DNA from: Bordetella parapertussis
GTDB lineage: Bacteria > Pseudomonadota > Gammaproteobacteria > Burkholderiales > Burkholderiaceae_B
Assembly (NCBI GenBank): GCA_945895265.1
Contig: CAMDEF010000005.1
Location: 1 to 64,000 of the forward strand
DNA length: 64,000 bases
Direction of reading: 5' to 3'
Shown: positions 27,242 through 37,522 of the stretch, one piece after another
Position numbering within the stretch: the first letter of the stretch is position 1
Layout of the letters: each line of letters begins with the position of its first letter
The notes under the pieces: generated by a model
The model's database searches: none
What the model was told of the DNA's origin: nothing
Seen by the model: only the letters and a program-made list of their open reading frames with translations
Program-made: the position numbers and the translations under genes

Positions 27242-28150
27242 CTATTCGGCCTCGGTGCCCGAGCGGGGCATGCGGTTCCAGTCGAGTTTGCGGCGCAGGG
27301 TTGAGAAAAAACTATAGCCTGCGGGATGTAAAAACCGAATGTTGTGCGAGGCACGCTGCACCACAATGCGATCGCCCGGCGTCAGGTCAGACCAAGTTTG
27401 CATATCAAAGTGTACGCTTGCGCCCCCTTCACTGCGGCCCATGGCGGTTAGCGTCATGTTCAACACCCCGTCGGCGGGGATCACAATCGGGCGATTCGAC
27501 AGCGTTTGTGGCGCCACAGGTACCAAGACCATGGCGCTGACTTCAGGATGCAGGATCGGGCCGGCCGAAGATAATGCGTAGGCGGTTGAGCCTGTTGGGG
27601 TGGCCACAATTAAACCGTCGGCTCGTTGCGTATACATGTAGGTATCGTTGACTTCGACGCGCACTTCAATCATGCCGCCACGCCCCGAGCGATTGAGTAC
27701 CACGTCATTGAGCGCGGTTGCAGCAAACATTTGCTCGGTGCCGCGCCAAACGGTTGCGCTGAGCAGCATGCGGGTTTCGGTTTCGTAGCGGCCTTGCAGT
27801 AGATCAGTGAGCGCTTCAGTCGAATTTTGCAGCGGAATATCAGTGATAAAGCCCAAACGTCCGTGATTGATCCCGACCACAGGTACGTCAAACGGTGCCA
27901 AATGGCGGGCGGCACCCAACATAGTGCCGTCGCCCCCCATCACAATGGCAAGGCTGGCCTGTTGTCCAATTTCGGCAAAGTTGGCGGCTGGGTACTCGGT
28001 CACACCCGTTTGGCGAGCCGTATCGGCCTCGACCAAGACTTGCGAGCCCTCTCGCACTAACAACTTTGCCAAGGCACGCAGTGGCGCGTGCAGGTCTGAA
28101 TCCTGATAGCGACCAACTAGAGCAATAATAGGAAAATGCATAGGTTTCAT
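27242..28150 (-). CDS. nadK: NAD kinase
   Basis: Phosphorylates NAD+ to NADP+. The 302-residue protein has the catalytic GGDGTMLGAAR motif near residue 70, GINHGRLGFITDI, the NDVVLNRSGRGGMIEV region, the TPTGSTAYALSSAGPILHP substrate loop and PHxxSNRPIV-type PQTLSNRPIVIP. Either Met1 (28150) or Met4 (28141) may start it. It is divergent from hrcA across 51 bases and precedes recN, matching the conserved gene order in this group. Confidence 0.96.
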   Translation of the reverse strand: MKPMHFPIIALVGRYQDSDLHAPLRALAKLLVREGSQVLVEADTARQTGVTEYPAANFAEIGQQASLAIVMGGDGTMLGAARHLAPFDVPVVGINHGRLGFITDIPLQNSTEALTDLLQGRYETETRMLLSATVWRGTEQMFAATALNDVVLNRSGRGGMIEVRVEVNDTYMYTQRADGLIVATPTGSTAYALSSAGPILHPEVSAMVLVPVAPQTLSNRPIVIPADGVLNMTLTAMGRSEGGASVHFDMQTWSDLTPGDRIVVQRASHNIRFLHPAGYSFFSTLRRKLDWNRMPRSGTEAE

Positions 28151-28201
28151 AATCCGCGAAAATCTAACCGATTATAGGGTCGACAAAGGTAAAATAGGGC
28201 A

Positions 28202-29221
28202 ATGATGGATGATCGTGCGCGCGCGCTGCTCAAAGCGCTTATTGAACGTTATATCGACGATGGCCAGCCGGTCGGCTCGCGCACGCTCTCAAAAATGTTT
28301 GAGTTATCGCCGGCGACTATCCGCAATGTAATGGCCGATCTCGAAGAGCTCGGCCTGATTCATAGCCCGCATACTTCGGCGGGCCGTATACCCACCCCGC
28401 GCGGCTATCGGGTGTTTGTCGACACGATGCTCACAGCGCAACCCGTTGATTTGCATCCGGTGTCGACCGTGCGCGACTTGCAAAGCGGCTCTGACCCGGC
28501 TCGTGCCGTACAGGCCGCCGCGGCAATGTTGTCAAGCCTGAGTCAATTCGCAGGGGTGGTATTGTCGCCACGTCGCGCCCAAGTGTTTCATCAGATTGAG
28601 TTCATTCGTCTCTCTGAGAAACGCATTTTGCTCATTATCGTGACGCCTGATGGCGATGTACAAAATCGCATTTTGTTGACGCCGCGCGACTACACCGCCA
28701 CGTCTCTCATTGAGGCAGCCAACTTTTTTAATCACAATTTTGCCGGTAAATCGTTTGCTGCTGTGCGACAAACACTGGCTCACGATTTAGCACGGCTGCA
28801 AGTCGATATGTCGCGCTTGATGCAAGCGGCAGTTGAGGCCGGAGCGCAAGCCGCCGACGAGGTTGAAACCGTGGTGATTTCGGGCGAGCGCAAGCTGCTA
28901 GATGTCAACGAGCTAGCGTCGGATATGGATCGCTTACGTAAAACTTTTTCGATGTTTGAGAAAAAAACCGATTTATTGCAATTGCTCGAAGTCTCGAGTC
29001 AGGCTCAAGGCGTGCAGATTTATATTGGTGGCGATTCGCAGTTGGTGCCCACTGAAGATTTATCTGTCGTGACGGCGCCTTACAGCATTGATGGCCATGT
29101 GATCGGCACGCTTGGCGTGATTGGCCCCACCCGGATGGCCTACGAGCGTGTGATTCCCATCGTCGATATTACGGCGCGCCTGCTTTCAAGCGCGCTTAGC
29201 CACCCCCCTTACGAGCGTTAA
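28202..29221 (+). CDS. hrcA: Heat-inducible transcription repressor HrcA
   Basis: HrcA represses chaperone genes by binding CIRCE inverted repeats, with GroEL modulating its activity. The 339 residues have the winged-helix N-terminus ([24 protein letters not shown], then [19 protein letters not shown]), the [14 protein letters not shown] linker, and the C-terminal dimer domain ending [18 protein letters not shown]. It opens the rightward block hrcA-hemH-grpE-dnaK-dnaJ. I found no CIRCE in the regions before grpE or dnaK, so its targets (groESL probably) are outside this window. Confidence 0.96.
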   Translation: MMDDRARALLKALIERYIDDGQPVGSRTLSKMFELSPATIRNVMADLEELGLIHSPHTSAGRIPTPRGYRVFVDTMLTAQPVDLHPVSTVRDLQSGSDPARAVQAAAAMLSSLSQFAGVVLSPRRAQVFHQIEFIRLSEKRILLIIVTPDGDVQNRILLTPRDYTATSLIEAANFFNHNFAGKSFAAVRQTLAHDLARLQVDMSRLMQAAVEAGAQAADEVETVVISGERKLLDVNELASDMDRLRKTFSMFEKKTDLLQLLEVSSQAQGVQIYIGGDSQLVPTEDLSVVTAPYSIDGHVIGTLGVIGPTRMAYERVIPIVDITARLLSSALSHPPYER

Positions 29222-29225
29222 CAGC

Positions 29226-30290
29226 ATGCGTTTTTGGCCTGAACCCAAGCGCGATCTTGATCGCACCTCCCGCTTCATCTCTTGGCCCAAGCCCTTTAAA
29301 ACGGGCGGTGTTGGGGTCATTCTTGTCAATTTAGGTACGCCCGACGAGCCCACCGCGCCAGCGATCCGCAGGTATTTGCGCGAGTTTTTGTCCGATTCGC
29401 GTGTCATTGAAATCCCCAAGTGGCTGTGGTGGCCGATCTTGAATGGTCCGATTTTGATGGCGCGGCCGCGCAAGTTGGTACCGCGCTACAAAAGCGTCTG
29501 GATGGAAGGTGGGTCGCCTTTGATGGTTTACACCCAACGCCAAACTGAGGGGCTGCGGCAACTGTTTGCGCAACGCGGGCTTGCCATCGAGGTTGAGACT
29601 GGCATGCGCTATGGTCAGCCCTCCATTAAAGACGCCATGCTGCGTTTGCGCGAGCGTGGCTGTGAGCATATGCTTGTGGTGCCGCTTTATCCGCAGTACG
29701 CCTCAAGCACCACCGCGACGGTGGTCGATGAGGTGGCTCGGGTTGCTAGCCACATGCGCGATCAGCCTGCCTTGCGTTTCATCAAGCGCTTTCATACCGA
29801 TCTCGCCTTCATCCGTCCGTTGGGCGACAAAATTGCAGCCTTTTGGCAACAGCATGGCAAGCCGCAAAAGCTGGTCATGAGTTTTCATGGCTTGCCTAGG
29901 CAGTGTGTCGATCTCGGCGACCCCTACTGCCGTGATTGCTACGAAACGGCACGCGCCTTAGCTCAGTATTTGGGCTTGTCTGATGAAGCCTATCAGGTGA
30001 CCTTTCAAAGTCGGTTTGGCCCCGCCAAATGGCTTGAACCCTACACCGAACCAACGCTACAAAAGCTTGCGCAACAAGGGGTCACTGACATTGATGTGGT
30101 GTGCCCCGGCTTTTTGGCCGACTGCCTTGAGACGCTTGAAGAAATTCAGGTCGAGGTCTGCGAAGCCTTTATGCATGCGGGCGGCAAACGGTTTAGGTAT
30201 ATCCCAGCCCTAAACGACGACCAAGCCTGGGTCACCTCGCTGGGCGATATGGTGCTGAGTCATCTGCAGGGCTGGCCAATCGAGCCTTAG
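29226..30290 (+). CDS. hemH: Ferrochelatase
   Basis: Inserts Fe(II) into protoporphyrin IX, the last haem step. The 354 residues show VGVILVNLGTPDEPT near the N-terminus, LREFLSDSRVIEIP, MRYGQPSIKDAM, the LYPQYASSTTATV block and SFHGLPRQCVDLGDPYCRDC, containing the catalytic His, followed by the KWLEPYT and VVCPGFLADCLETLEEI segments. It begins 4 bases after hrcA and ends 180 bases before grpE. The YCRDC cysteines are shared with many proteobacterial forms; I do not claim a cluster. Confidence 0.96.
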   Translation: MRFWPEPKRDLDRTSRFISWPKPFKTGGVGVILVNLGTPDEPTAPAIRRYLREFLSDSRVIEIPKWLWWPILNGPILMARPRKLVPRYKSVWMEGGSPLMVYTQRQTEGLRQLFAQRGLAIEVETGMRYGQPSIKDAMLRLRERGCEHMLVVPLYPQYASSTTATVVDEVARVASHMRDQPALRFIKRFHTDLAFIRPLGDKIAAFWQQHGKPQKLVMSFHGLPRQCVDLGDPYCRDCYETARALAQYLGLSDEAYQVTFQSRFGPAKWLEPYTEPTLQKLAQQGVTDIDVVCPGFLADCLETLEEIQVEVCEAFMHAGGKRFRYIPALNDDQAWVTSLGDMVLSHLQGWPIEP

Positions 30291-30408
30291 TCAGACGTTG
30301 CTAGCTGCCTGCGCCGTGGCCGCTCTGTCGAGCCACGCCTTTTAGACAATCTATGGTCTTAGCCTCGACGCACACTGTAAGATCCGGGCACTTTTTTCGT
30401 GGTTAACC

Positions 30409-30435
30409 CTTGAATTATTGGATTTAGCCCCAATT
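30409..30435 (+). promoter_or_regulatory. Sigma-32 (RpoH) type promoter of grpE
   Basis: CTTGAA (30409-30414), a 13-base spacer and CCCCAATT (30428-30435) match the heat-shock promoter consensus CTTGAAA / CCCCATnT. It lies about 36 bases before the grpE ATG, so grpE can be induced independently of hrcA-hemH. Confidence 0.75.
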
Positions 30436-30470
30436 GCTACTTCAGATCAAGCATTTTTCTGGAGAAGTAC

Positions 30471-31037
30471 ATGGCATCCCCCCAAGACTCGACTGATGGC
30501 AATAAGCACGACCCCGTAATGGCCGAAGCACCCGCAGAGGAAGCAGCTGAGGTCGTTCAAGAGGCGGTTGTCCTAGACCCCATCGAGCAATTGCAAGCTG
30601 AACTCGCTGCCGCGTTGGCCCAAGTTGCAGAGCAAAAAGATCAAGCCTTGCGCGCCCACGCAGAGATGGAAAACGTTCGCCGTCGCGCCCAAGAAGAGGT
30701 CTCTAAGGCACGGAAGTTTGGCATTGAGTCGTTCGCTGAGGGCTTAGTGCCGGTTAAAGATAGTTTAGAGGCCGCCCTAGCGCAGGCTGAACAAACTGCC
30801 GAAACCATGCGTACGGGGATTGAAGTCACCCTTAAACAGTTGACCAGTGCGTTCGACCGCAATCATCTGAAAGAAATTGCGCCTGAAGCCGGTGCCAAGT
30901 TTGATCCACACCAACACCAAGCGATCGCGACGATTCCGGCTGAACAGGCGGCCAATACTGTGGTGCAAACGTTGCAAAAGGGCTATCTGATTGCAGACCG
31001 CGTGTTGCGCCCAGCTCTGGTCACTGTCGCGGCTTAA
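30471..31037 (+). CDS. grpE: Nucleotide exchange factor GrpE
   Basis: GrpE releases ADP from DnaK. The 188-residue protein starts with an acidic disordered stretch ([19 protein letters not shown]), a long coiled coil (residues about 40-95: [18 protein letters not shown], then [18 protein letters not shown]), and the C-terminal beta domain that contacts DnaK ([38 protein letters not shown]). A sigma-32-type promoter precedes it and GGAGAAG supplies the ribosome site. Confidence 0.97.
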   Translation: MASPQDSTDGNKHDPVMAEAPAEEAAEVVQEAVVLDPIEQLQAELAAALAQVAEQKDQALRAHAEMENVRRRAQEEVSKARKFGIESFAEGLVPVKDSLEAALAQAEQTAETMRTGIEVTLKQLTSAFDRNHLKEIAPEAGAKFDPHQHQAIATIPAEQAANTVVQTLQKGYLIADRVLRPALVTVAA

Positions 31038-31231
31038 TCTTTTGGCTTGAACAAAAGTGGCGTCGCCAAGCCGGCAAAATCAAGGATGGGGCCTAGAAAA
31101 GGCTTGCGGCGTGAAGTTGGTTGAATGAACGCTAGGCGCAAAAAAATATTGCAGCTTGCCGCCAGCGCAATGAGAGCCCGATTGAAGACTTAAGTTTTTT
31201 GTGGTTTTGGGCAATAAAAGAGGGTTTTAGT

Positions 31232-31259
31232 CTTGAAATTGCCCAATTCCCCCCCAATT
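31232..31259 (+). promoter_or_regulatory. Sigma-32 (RpoH) type promoter of dnaK
   Basis: CTTGAA (31232-31237), a 14-base spacer and CCCCAATT (31252-31259) mirror the grpE promoter, including the same -10 sequence. It lies about 56 bases before the dnaK ATG. The region between grpE and dnaK (277 bases) shows no CIRCE and no other clear signal. Confidence 0.8.
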
Positions 31260-31314
31260 ACTACTCATAGAAGCAGTAAATCCTAATTCTGATTTTTAAA
31301 AAGGTAGTTTGACC

Positions 31315-33279
31315 ATGAGCAAGATTATCGGTATCGACCTTGGCACCACCAATAGCTGCGTGGCAGTGATGGATGGCGGGAAAGTAAAAATTCTTGAAAA
31401 CGCAGAGGGCACCCGCACTACGCCTTCAATCGTCGCCTATATGGAAGACGGTGAAACACTCGTTGGCGCACCCGCCAAGCGCCAAGCTGTGACCAACCCC
31501 ACGAACACGCTGTACGCCGTGAAACGTCTGATCGGTCGCAAGTTTACCGAAGACGCAGTTCAAAAGGACATCAATTTGATGCCCTACAAAATCGTCAAGG
31601 CTGACAATGGCGACGCCTGGGTTGAAGCGCAGGGTAAAAAACTCGCTCCCTCACAGGTTGCTGCAGATGTCTTGCGCAAAATGAAAAAGACCGCCGAAGA
31701 CTTTCTGGGTGAGACCGTCACCGAGGCCGTGATTACTGTGCCTGCGTACTTCAACGACAGCCAGCGTCAAGCCACTAAAGATGCTGGTCGTATCGCCGGT
31801 TTGGACGTTAAGCGCATCATCAACGAGCCGACTGCAGCTGCGCTTGCGTTTGGTATGGACAAGTCTGAAAAAGGTGATCGTAAGATCGCCGTGTTTGACT
31901 TGGGCGGTGGCACGTTCGACATCTCGATTATCGAAATCGCTGATGTGGATGGCGAAAAGCAATTTGAAGTGCTGTCAACCAACGGCGATACGTTTTTGGG
32001 TGGCGAAGACTTTGACCAACGCATCATCGAGTATGTGATTGCTGAGTTCAAGAAAGAGCAGGGTGTTGATCTGTCGAAAGACGTATTGGCGTTGCAGCGC
32101 TTAAAAGAAGCTGCTGAAAAGGCCAAGATCGAGTTGTCGTCAGCGCAGCAAACTGAGATCAACTTGCCTTACATCACTGCAGATGCCTCAGGCCCTAAGC
32201 ACTTGAACCTGAAAATGACGCGTGCCAAGCTCGAGTCGCTGGTTGAAGAGTTGATTTCGCGCACGATGGATCCATGCAAAATCGCGATTAAAGACGCAGG
32301 CGTCAAGATCAGCGAGATTGATGATGTCATCCTGGTGGGTGGTATGACCCGCATGCCTAAGGTTCAAGAAAAGGTCAAAGAGCTATTTGGTCGCGAGCCA
32401 CGTAAAGACGTCAACCCCGATGAGGCGGTTGCGGCGGGTGCTGCCATTCAAGGTTCGGTGTTGTCGGGCGATCGTAAAGACGTCTTGCTGCTTGACGTGA
32501 CACCTTTGTCGTTGGGTATCGAGACGCTTGGTGGTGTGATGACCAAGATGATTACTAAGAACACGACGATCCCGACACGCCATTCACAAGTGTTTTCAAC
32601 GGCCGATGACAATCAGCCTGCTGTGACGATTAAGGTGTTTCAGGGCGAACGCGAAATCGCTGCGGGTAACAAGACCTTGGGTGAATTTAATCTTGAAGGG
32701 ATCCCACCTGCAGCTCGTGGGACTCCACAGATTGAAGTGACGTTTGATATTGATGCTAACGGTATCGTGCACGTGTCTGCGAAAGACAAGGGTACTGGCA
32801 AAGAAAACAAAATCACAATTCAAGCGAACTCAGGCTTGACCGAAGAAGAAATTCAACGGATGGTGAAAGACGCCGAAGCAAACGCTGAGGAAGATCACCG
32901 TATGGCCGAGTTGGCCCTGGCTCGCAATAGTGCGGATGGTTTAGTGCATTCGACTCGTAAGTCGATGACTGAGTACGGGGATAAGCTCGAAGAGGCTGAT
33001 AAAACAGCGATTGAAGCGGCCTTAAAAGATGTTGAAGACGCCTTGAAAGATAACGCGGATAAAGCCACAATTGATGCCAAAGTCGAAGCCTTAGGGACGG
33101 CGTCGCAAAAGCTAGGCGAAAAGATGTATGCCGAAGCACAAGCGGCACAAGCGGCGGCCGGGGGTGGCGCTGATGGGGCAGGTGCAGGTGCAGGTGCCGG
33201 TGCGGCAGGCGGCAGTAAGCCAGCGGATGATAATGTGGTTGACGCCGACTTCAAAGAAGTTAAGCGCGACGCAAAATGA
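31315..33279 (+). CDS. dnaK: Chaperone protein DnaK (Hsp70)
   Basis: The ATP-dependent Hsp70 that binds exposed hydrophobic segments, working with DnaJ and GrpE. The 654 residues begin [20 protein letters not shown], with [28 protein letters not shown] and [11 protein letters not shown] in the ATPase domain, the [14 protein letters not shown] linker, a substrate-binding domain, and a C-terminal lid ending in a Gly/Ala tail and [13 protein letters not shown]. Start ATG 31315 gives the family N-terminus; TTG 31309 is the frame alternative. The region after the stop holds a hairpin before dnaJ. Confidence 0.98.
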   Translation: MSKIIGIDLGTTNSCVAVMDGGKVKILENAEGTRTTPSIVAYMEDGETLVGAPAKRQAVTNPTNTLYAVKRLIGRKFTEDAVQKDINLMPYKIVKADNGDAWVEAQGKKLAPSQVAADVLRKMKKTAEDFLGETVTEAVITVPAYFNDSQRQATKDAGRIAGLDVKRIINEPTAAALAFGMDKSEKGDRKIAVFDLGGGTFDISIIEIADVDGEKQFEVLSTNGDTFLGGEDFDQRIIEYVIAEFKKEQGVDLSKDVLALQRLKEAAEKAKIELSSAQQTEINLPYITADASGPKHLNLKMTRAKLESLVEELISRTMDPCKIAIKDAGVKISEIDDVILVGGMTRMPKVQEKVKELFGREPRKDVNPDEAVAAGAAIQGSVLSGDRKDVLLLDVTPLSLGIETLGGVMTKMITKNTTIPTRHSQVFSTADDNQPAVTIKVFQGEREIAAGNKTLGEFNLEGIPPAARGTPQIEVTFDIDANGIVHVSAKDKGTGKENKITIQANSGLTEEEIQRMVKDAEANAEEDHRMAELALARNSADGLVHSTRKSMTEYGDKLEEADKTAIEAALKDVEDALKDNADKATIDAKVEALGTASQKLGEKMYAEAQAAQAAAGGGADGAGAGAGAGAAGGSKPADDNVVDADFKEVKRDAK

Positions 33280-33301
33280 TCGCTGCGTAGTAAATCGTAT
33301 C

Positions 33302-33331
33302 CGCCCGGAACGCTTTTTAGCCTTCCGGGCG
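33302..33331 (+). terminator. Attenuating hairpin between dnaK and dnaJ
   Basis: CGCCCGGAA and TTCCGGGCG make a 9-bp stem with a 12-base loop, followed by TGTTGTTT rather than a clean T-run. It probably causes partial termination or stabilises the dnaK mRNA end, so that DnaJ is made at lower levels than DnaK. Confidence 0.65.
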
Positions 33332-33363
33332 TGTTGTTTAGTTTCACTTACTGAGCTTAGAGC

Positions 33364-34485
33364 ATGGCAAAGCGCGACTTTTACGAAATCCTTGGCGTTG
33401 CCAAAAACGCATCAGATGACGAGCTGAAAAAGGCTTATCGCAAACTTGCGATGAAATATCATCCTGACCGCAACCCTGATAGCAAAGAAGCCGAAGAAAA
33501 ATTCAAGCAGGCCAAAGAGGCTTACGAGATTCTTTCTGATGACAGCAAGCGTGCTGCCTATGATCGTTATGGTCATGCGGGTGTAGACCCCAACGCTGCG
33601 GGTGCTGCAGGTGGTGCCGGTTTTGGTGATGCGTTCGGCGATATTTTTGGCGAGATTTTTGGTGGTGCGCGGCGTGGCGGTGGTGGCGGTGGCCCACAGG
33701 TCTATCGCGGCGCTGACCTGAAGTACGCGATGGACATTACGCTCGAGCAAGCGGCCAACGGTTTTGATACTGAAATTCGGGTGCCAAGCTGGGAAAACTG
33801 CGAAGTGTGCAAAGGTTCAGGTGCCAAGGTTGGTACTAAGCCTAAAACTTGTCGCACCTGCGGTGGCGCCGGTGCAGTGCGGATGCAGCAGGGTTTTTTC
33901 AGTGTGCAGCAAACGTGCCCGACGTGTCACGGTAATGGCAAAGAAATTACCGACCCTTGCGTGTCGTGTGATGGCGTGGGTCGCACTCGCCGCAATAAAA
34001 CCTTGCAGGTCAAGATCCCCGCAGGGATTGATGACAGCATGCGGATTCGTTCGTCGGGTAACGGCGAGCCTGGTATTAACGGTGGCCCCTCAGGTGACTT
34101 GTTTGTTGAAATTCACATTAAAGAGCACAAGATTTTTCAGCGCGATAATGATGACTTGCACTGTGAGCTAACGATTCCGTTCACCAGCGCAGCGTTGGGG
34201 GGCGACATTCAAGTGCCAACCCTGAACGGCAAAGCCGAGATTTCGATCCCCGAGGGCACGCAATCCGGTAAAACGTTCAGGCTGCGTGGTAAAGGCATCA
34301 AAGGGGTGCGCGCGTCTTACCCTGGCGACCTGTACTGTCATGTTGTGGTTGAAACACCTGTGCGCTTAACAGATGAACAAAAGAGTTTGCTACGACAGTT
34401 TGAGGCCTCGCTTGGCGAGGGCAGTGACAAGCATTCGCCACAAAGCAAGTCTTGGACAGATCGGGTCAAAGACTTCTTTTCTTAG
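33364..34485 (+). CDS. dnaJ: Chaperone protein DnaJ (Hsp40)
   Basis: The DnaK co-chaperone that delivers substrates and stimulates ATP hydrolysis. The 373 residues have the J domain with HPD (residues about 33-35, [16 protein letters not shown]), a Gly/Phe-rich linker ([24 protein letters not shown]), four CxxCxGxG zinc repeats ([32 protein letters not shown]), and the C-terminal substrate domain. It follows dnaK by 84 bases with a hairpin between. Confidence 0.98.
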   Translation: MAKRDFYEILGVAKNASDDELKKAYRKLAMKYHPDRNPDSKEAEEKFKQAKEAYEILSDDSKRAAYDRYGHAGVDPNAAGAAGGAGFGDAFGDIFGEIFGGARRGGGGGGPQVYRGADLKYAMDITLEQAANGFDTEIRVPSWENCEVCKGSGAKVGTKPKTCRTCGGAGAVRMQQGFFSVQQTCPTCHGNGKEITDPCVSCDGVGRTRRNKTLQVKIPAGIDDSMRIRSSGNGEPGINGGPSGDLFVEIHIKEHKIFQRDNDDLHCELTIPFTSAALGGDIQVPTLNGKAEISIPEGTQSGKTFRLRGKGIKGVRASYPGDLYCHVVVETPVRLTDEQKSLLRQFEASLGEGSDKHSPQSKSWTDRVKDFFS

Positions 34486-34546
34486 TTGTTGTGTGCGGTT
34501 CGAACGTTGTTTGGTTTGAACCTTTCCACTAGGTACGAGTGGGTCT

Positions 34547-34568
34547 TGAGCAAAAAAAACTTTGCTCA
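34547..34568. other. Hairpin without T-run after dnaJ
   Basis: TGAGCAAA pairs with TTTGCTCA over a 6-base A-rich loop. It precedes the true terminator-like structure at 34603-34650 and may protect the dnaJ mRNA end. Confidence 0.4.
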
Positions 34569-34602
34569 GATAAAGTGTAAGCAACAAAAGATCTAGATAT
34601 TT

Positions 34603-34650
34603 AAACCCCCCAAAAGCCTGGCAATTCAGCCAGTTTTCTGGGGTTTTTTT
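34603..34650. terminator. Bidirectional rho-independent terminator, dnaJ / M16 protease
   Basis: An imperfect stem (AAACCCC...GGGGTTT outer arms, CTGGC/GCCAG inner arms) is followed by seven T residues on the plus strand, and by a T-run of three on the minus strand. It lies between the convergent dnaJ and M16 protease genes and most likely ends dnaJ transcription. Confidence 0.8.
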
Positions 34651-34698
34651 CAAGTCCGACTGTTCGCCTCGGAGTGGTCCTCCGAGGCTAGGGCGTGG

Positions 34699-37449
34699 CT
34701 ATTTCTTTTTTTCAAAGTCACCTGCGGCGACGCTGCTGAACTGGGCTGGCTGTAGATACTTGCGTACCGCTGCGTTCAGTTGCTCAGGCGTGAGTGCTGC
34801 GATTTTTTTATCTAAGTCTGCGGCCCAAGCGAAGCTGCGCTCAGTCTCCATATAACTCACCCAAGCCGAGGCTAGACTGCCTTGTTGCGCGCGTGAAAGT
34901 TTGCGGTAATTCAGCAGCGCCGTGACACCGTCTTTCACTTCAGTGGCCTCAAAGCCGTCCTTGATCAAGCGATCGAGTTCTTGGCGAATCGCGTCTTGAA
35001 CTTTGTTGCGGTTTTCGGGGGCGAAGATTGCGTAAACCCCCCAACTGGCCGTGGGTTCAAAGGACGAGACCGATAAGCGACTGCGTACGTTATATGACAG
35101 ACCTTCTTTTTCACGCACGCGCAGCCACAGTCGAGACGTCTCAGACGAGCCCAGCAGAAAGTTTGCTAAATACAGCGCAGGGTAATCTGGATCAGTGTCT
35201 TGCAGTTTTAACGCTAGGTTGGCCGTGTAAAAGGCGTTGGCTTTGTCAGGTGTCAACGCCTGCATTTGCTCTGGCTTAACCTCACGATAGGGGTTGCTGA
35301 TGCGGGTATAAGGCGCTCCAGACCCCCAGGTGCTCAAGGACTTGGTCACGGTTTGCTCAAAACTTGTCGGGTTAAAGTGCCCGACGATACCGATTGAGAT
35401 CTTGCTGGCACCGTAGAAAGTCTTATGAAAGTTCACCAGGTCGCTGCGTTTAAGACTTGTGATGGCCGCCAAAGATTCTTCGAAACTTGGCGTATAACGA
35501 ATATCGTCTTTGGCCCACGGATTGTCGTGACGCGCGAGCATCCGGGAGGCAATCGCGGTTGGCTCAGTCATCGAGCTTTTAAGGCTTGTGATGAGTGTTC
35601 TGGTGAACTCGTCAAGTTGCTCTTGCGCAAAGTTGGCGTTCTGCACCACCTCGAAGACCAGCGCCACAAGCGCATCGATATTGGCATGTGTGGTCGATAC
35701 GCTGATCGTCAGGTCAGTCCCCGAGCCCGAAATACCCACTTCGCCGCCGAGCGCGACAATGCGATCATCAATTTGCGCGCGTGTCAGGCTACTGGTGCCC
35801 TTGAACAGAAGATCTGCCGTCACAATCGCGTTTGAGCGCTGCCCTTTTAAAACTTCGACGCTACCGAACTGTAAGGCGATGGTGGCATTGACCCGATCGC
35901 CGCGCGCTTCTTTGGGCAGCATGGCGAGCTTGACAGAGCCGTTGGGTACTTTAAGCGTTTTGCGTTGAGTGAGAGCGTCAATGTTTGCGGGGTCTGGGTC
36001 AAAGGCTTCGGCCTGTTTGAGCTGCACATTACCAGTGTAGCCTGCCAAGTCTTTTTGTAAGTTAGGGATGGCCACTAACGGTGCGCGCACAGGCTTGTCT
36101 GTAGGAATGTATTGACCCTGAGTACGATTGGCCTGCGTCAAGTACTCTTGCCCGACCCGCTGCGCCTGCTCAAGCGTGACCGCACGAATTCGGTCGCGCG
36201 AGACGAACAACATGCGCCAGTCCCCCACGGCGATCGCTTCAGAGAGCCCTGAGCTGATTCGTTGTGCGTCACTAAACATCAGGTCCCAGCTTTTCAGCCA
36301 CTGGTTGCGAACCCGCTCAAGCTCGTCAGAGGTGAACGGTTGTTTGGACAGCGATTCAATGGTGCTGGTGAGTGTTTCAAGCGCTTTCGGTTGATCCATG
36401 CCCGGTTCGAGCGAGGCGCCAAACATCACGATGCCTGGTGCATATTGGTCCATCGTGAAGCCCAAGACGCTTGCCGCTTGTTTGGTTGGGACTAAGGCCT
36501 TGTACAGCCGGCCTGAGGGCGTATCCGCAATCATCATACTGGCGAGATCTAGCGCCGAGAAATCAATGTGCGAGGCAGGAGGCACGTGGTACATCGCGGC
36601 AACGAGCGGCGAGCCACCGGTGCGGCGCAGCGTGATCGCGCGCTCGCCATCTTGGACTGGTTCGACGGTGTACTCGGGTGGCAACTTGCGGGTCGGCTTT
36701 GGAATACCGCCAAAGGCACCGATGACATCCTTGAGCGCGGCTTGAGGATCGAATTTTCCGGCAATGATCAAGATGGCGTTATCGGGTTGATAGTGCGCAC
36801 GATAGAACGCCTGCAACTGAGCGATGTCGACATTTTCAACATCAGAGCGAGCACCGATGGGGGTTTTGCCGTAGTTGTGCCACTGAAATGCCATGCCCAG
36901 CATTTTTTGCCAAAGCATTCGAAAGGGATTGTTTTCACCACTCTCCATTTCATTGCGTACCACCGTCATTTCGGTATCGAGGTCTTCGCGTTTGATCGTT
37001 GAGTTGATCATGGCATCGGCTTGCCAACCGATATACCATTTAAGGGTGTCAGGATTGGCAGCAAAACTCGCGTAATAGTTGGTGCGGTCAGTCGAGGTTG
37101 AGCCGTTTGCTTGTAAGCCGCGTTTTGAAAACTCACCTAGCGCGTTTGGAGTGTTTGGTGTGCCCTTAAAGAGCATGTGCTCAAGCAGGTGCGCCATGCC
37201 GGTTTCGCCATAGTTCTCATGTCGCGAACCGACAAGGTAGGTCATGTTGACGGTAGTGGTCGGTTTAGAGTCGTCGGGCGCAAGCAAAATGCGCAAGCCG
37301 TTGGCCTCAAGTCTGTACTCAGTGATGCCCTCAACGCTCGTGACCTGCACCACCCCTGCAGGTAGGGTGAGCCCCGTACCTTGAGCCGTCGCGATAAAAA
37401 AGAAAGAACTCAGTAGAGCGCACTTCAAGGCACGGGTGAGCAGCCACAT
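34699..37449 (-). CDS. Exported M16 family zinc metallopeptidase (two-domain, pitrilysin-like)
   Basis: A 916-residue secreted or periplasmic protease. A signal peptide (MWLLTRALKCALLSSFFFIATA) precedes the first M16 domain, which has the inverted zinc motif in MAHLLEHMLFKGT (HxxEH) and the downstream Glu ligand region in TEMTVVRNEMESGENNPF. A second, catalytically inactive M16-like domain fills the C-terminal half (TLKVPNGSVKLAMLPKEARG onward; RVREKEGLSYNVRSRLSVS). This matches the fused zinc protease type of proteobacteria, whose natural substrates are mostly unknown. A nested palindrome lies just upstream at 37471-37512. Confidence 0.92.
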   Translation of the reverse strand: MWLLTRALKCALLSSFFFIATAQGTGLTLPAGVVQVTSVEGITEYRLEANGLRILLAPDDSKPTTTVNMTYLVGSRHENYGETGMAHLLEHMLFKGTPNTPNALGEFSKRGLQANGSTSTDRTNYYASFAANPDTLKWYIGWQADAMINSTIKREDLDTEMTVVRNEMESGENNPFRMLWQKMLGMAFQWHNYGKTPIGARSDVENVDIAQLQAFYRAHYQPDNAILIIAGKFDPQAALKDVIGAFGGIPKPTRKLPPEYTVEPVQDGERAITLRRTGGSPLVAAMYHVPPASHIDFSALDLASMMIADTPSGRLYKALVPTKQAASVLGFTMDQYAPGIVMFGASLEPGMDQPKALETLTSTIESLSKQPFTSDELERVRNQWLKSWDLMFSDAQRISSGLSEAIAVGDWRMLFVSRDRIRAVTLEQAQRVGQEYLTQANRTQGQYIPTDKPVRAPLVAIPNLQKDLAGYTGNVQLKQAEAFDPDPANIDALTQRKTLKVPNGSVKLAMLPKEARGDRVNATIALQFGSVEVLKGQRSNAIVTADLLFKGTSSLTRAQIDDRIVALGGEVGISGSGTDLTISVSTTHANIDALVALVFEVVQNANFAQEQLDEFTRTLITSLKSSMTEPTAIASRMLARHDNPWAKDDIRYTPSFEESLAAITSLKRSDLVNFHKTFYGASKISIGIVGHFNPTSFEQTVTKSLSTWGSGAPYTRISNPYREVKPEQMQALTPDKANAFYTANLALKLQDTDPDYPALYLANFLLGSSETSRLWLRVREKEGLSYNVRSRLSVSSFEPTASWGVYAIFAPENRNKVQDAIRQELDRLIKDGFEATEVKDGVTALLNYRKLSRAQQGSLASAWVSYMETERSFAWAADLDKKIAALTPEQLNAAVRKYLQPAQFSSVAAGDFEKKK

Positions 37450-37470
37450 AGAAGAAATCCAAAAAGATGT

Positions 37471-37512
37471 GAATGAACCTGTTTGAGCGCAAGCGCTCTA
37501 AAAGGTTCATTC
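37471..37512 (-). terminator. Nested palindrome between the VWA and M16 genes, probable terminator
   Basis: GAATGAACCT pairs with AGGTTCATTC outside, and GAGCGC/GCGCTC pairs inside with a 2-base loop, giving a long hairpin. On the minus strand a T-run appears five bases after it. Placed 10 bases after the VWA stop codon, it probably ends the MoxR-GNAT-VWA transcript before the M16 gene. Confidence 0.6.
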
Positions 37513-37522
37513 GCGAGGTGAG

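Noticed and set aside
34699..37449. Frameshift or fusion in the long M16 gene
   Set aside because: Two M16 domains in one chain is the normal architecture for this family, and the frame is uninterrupted.
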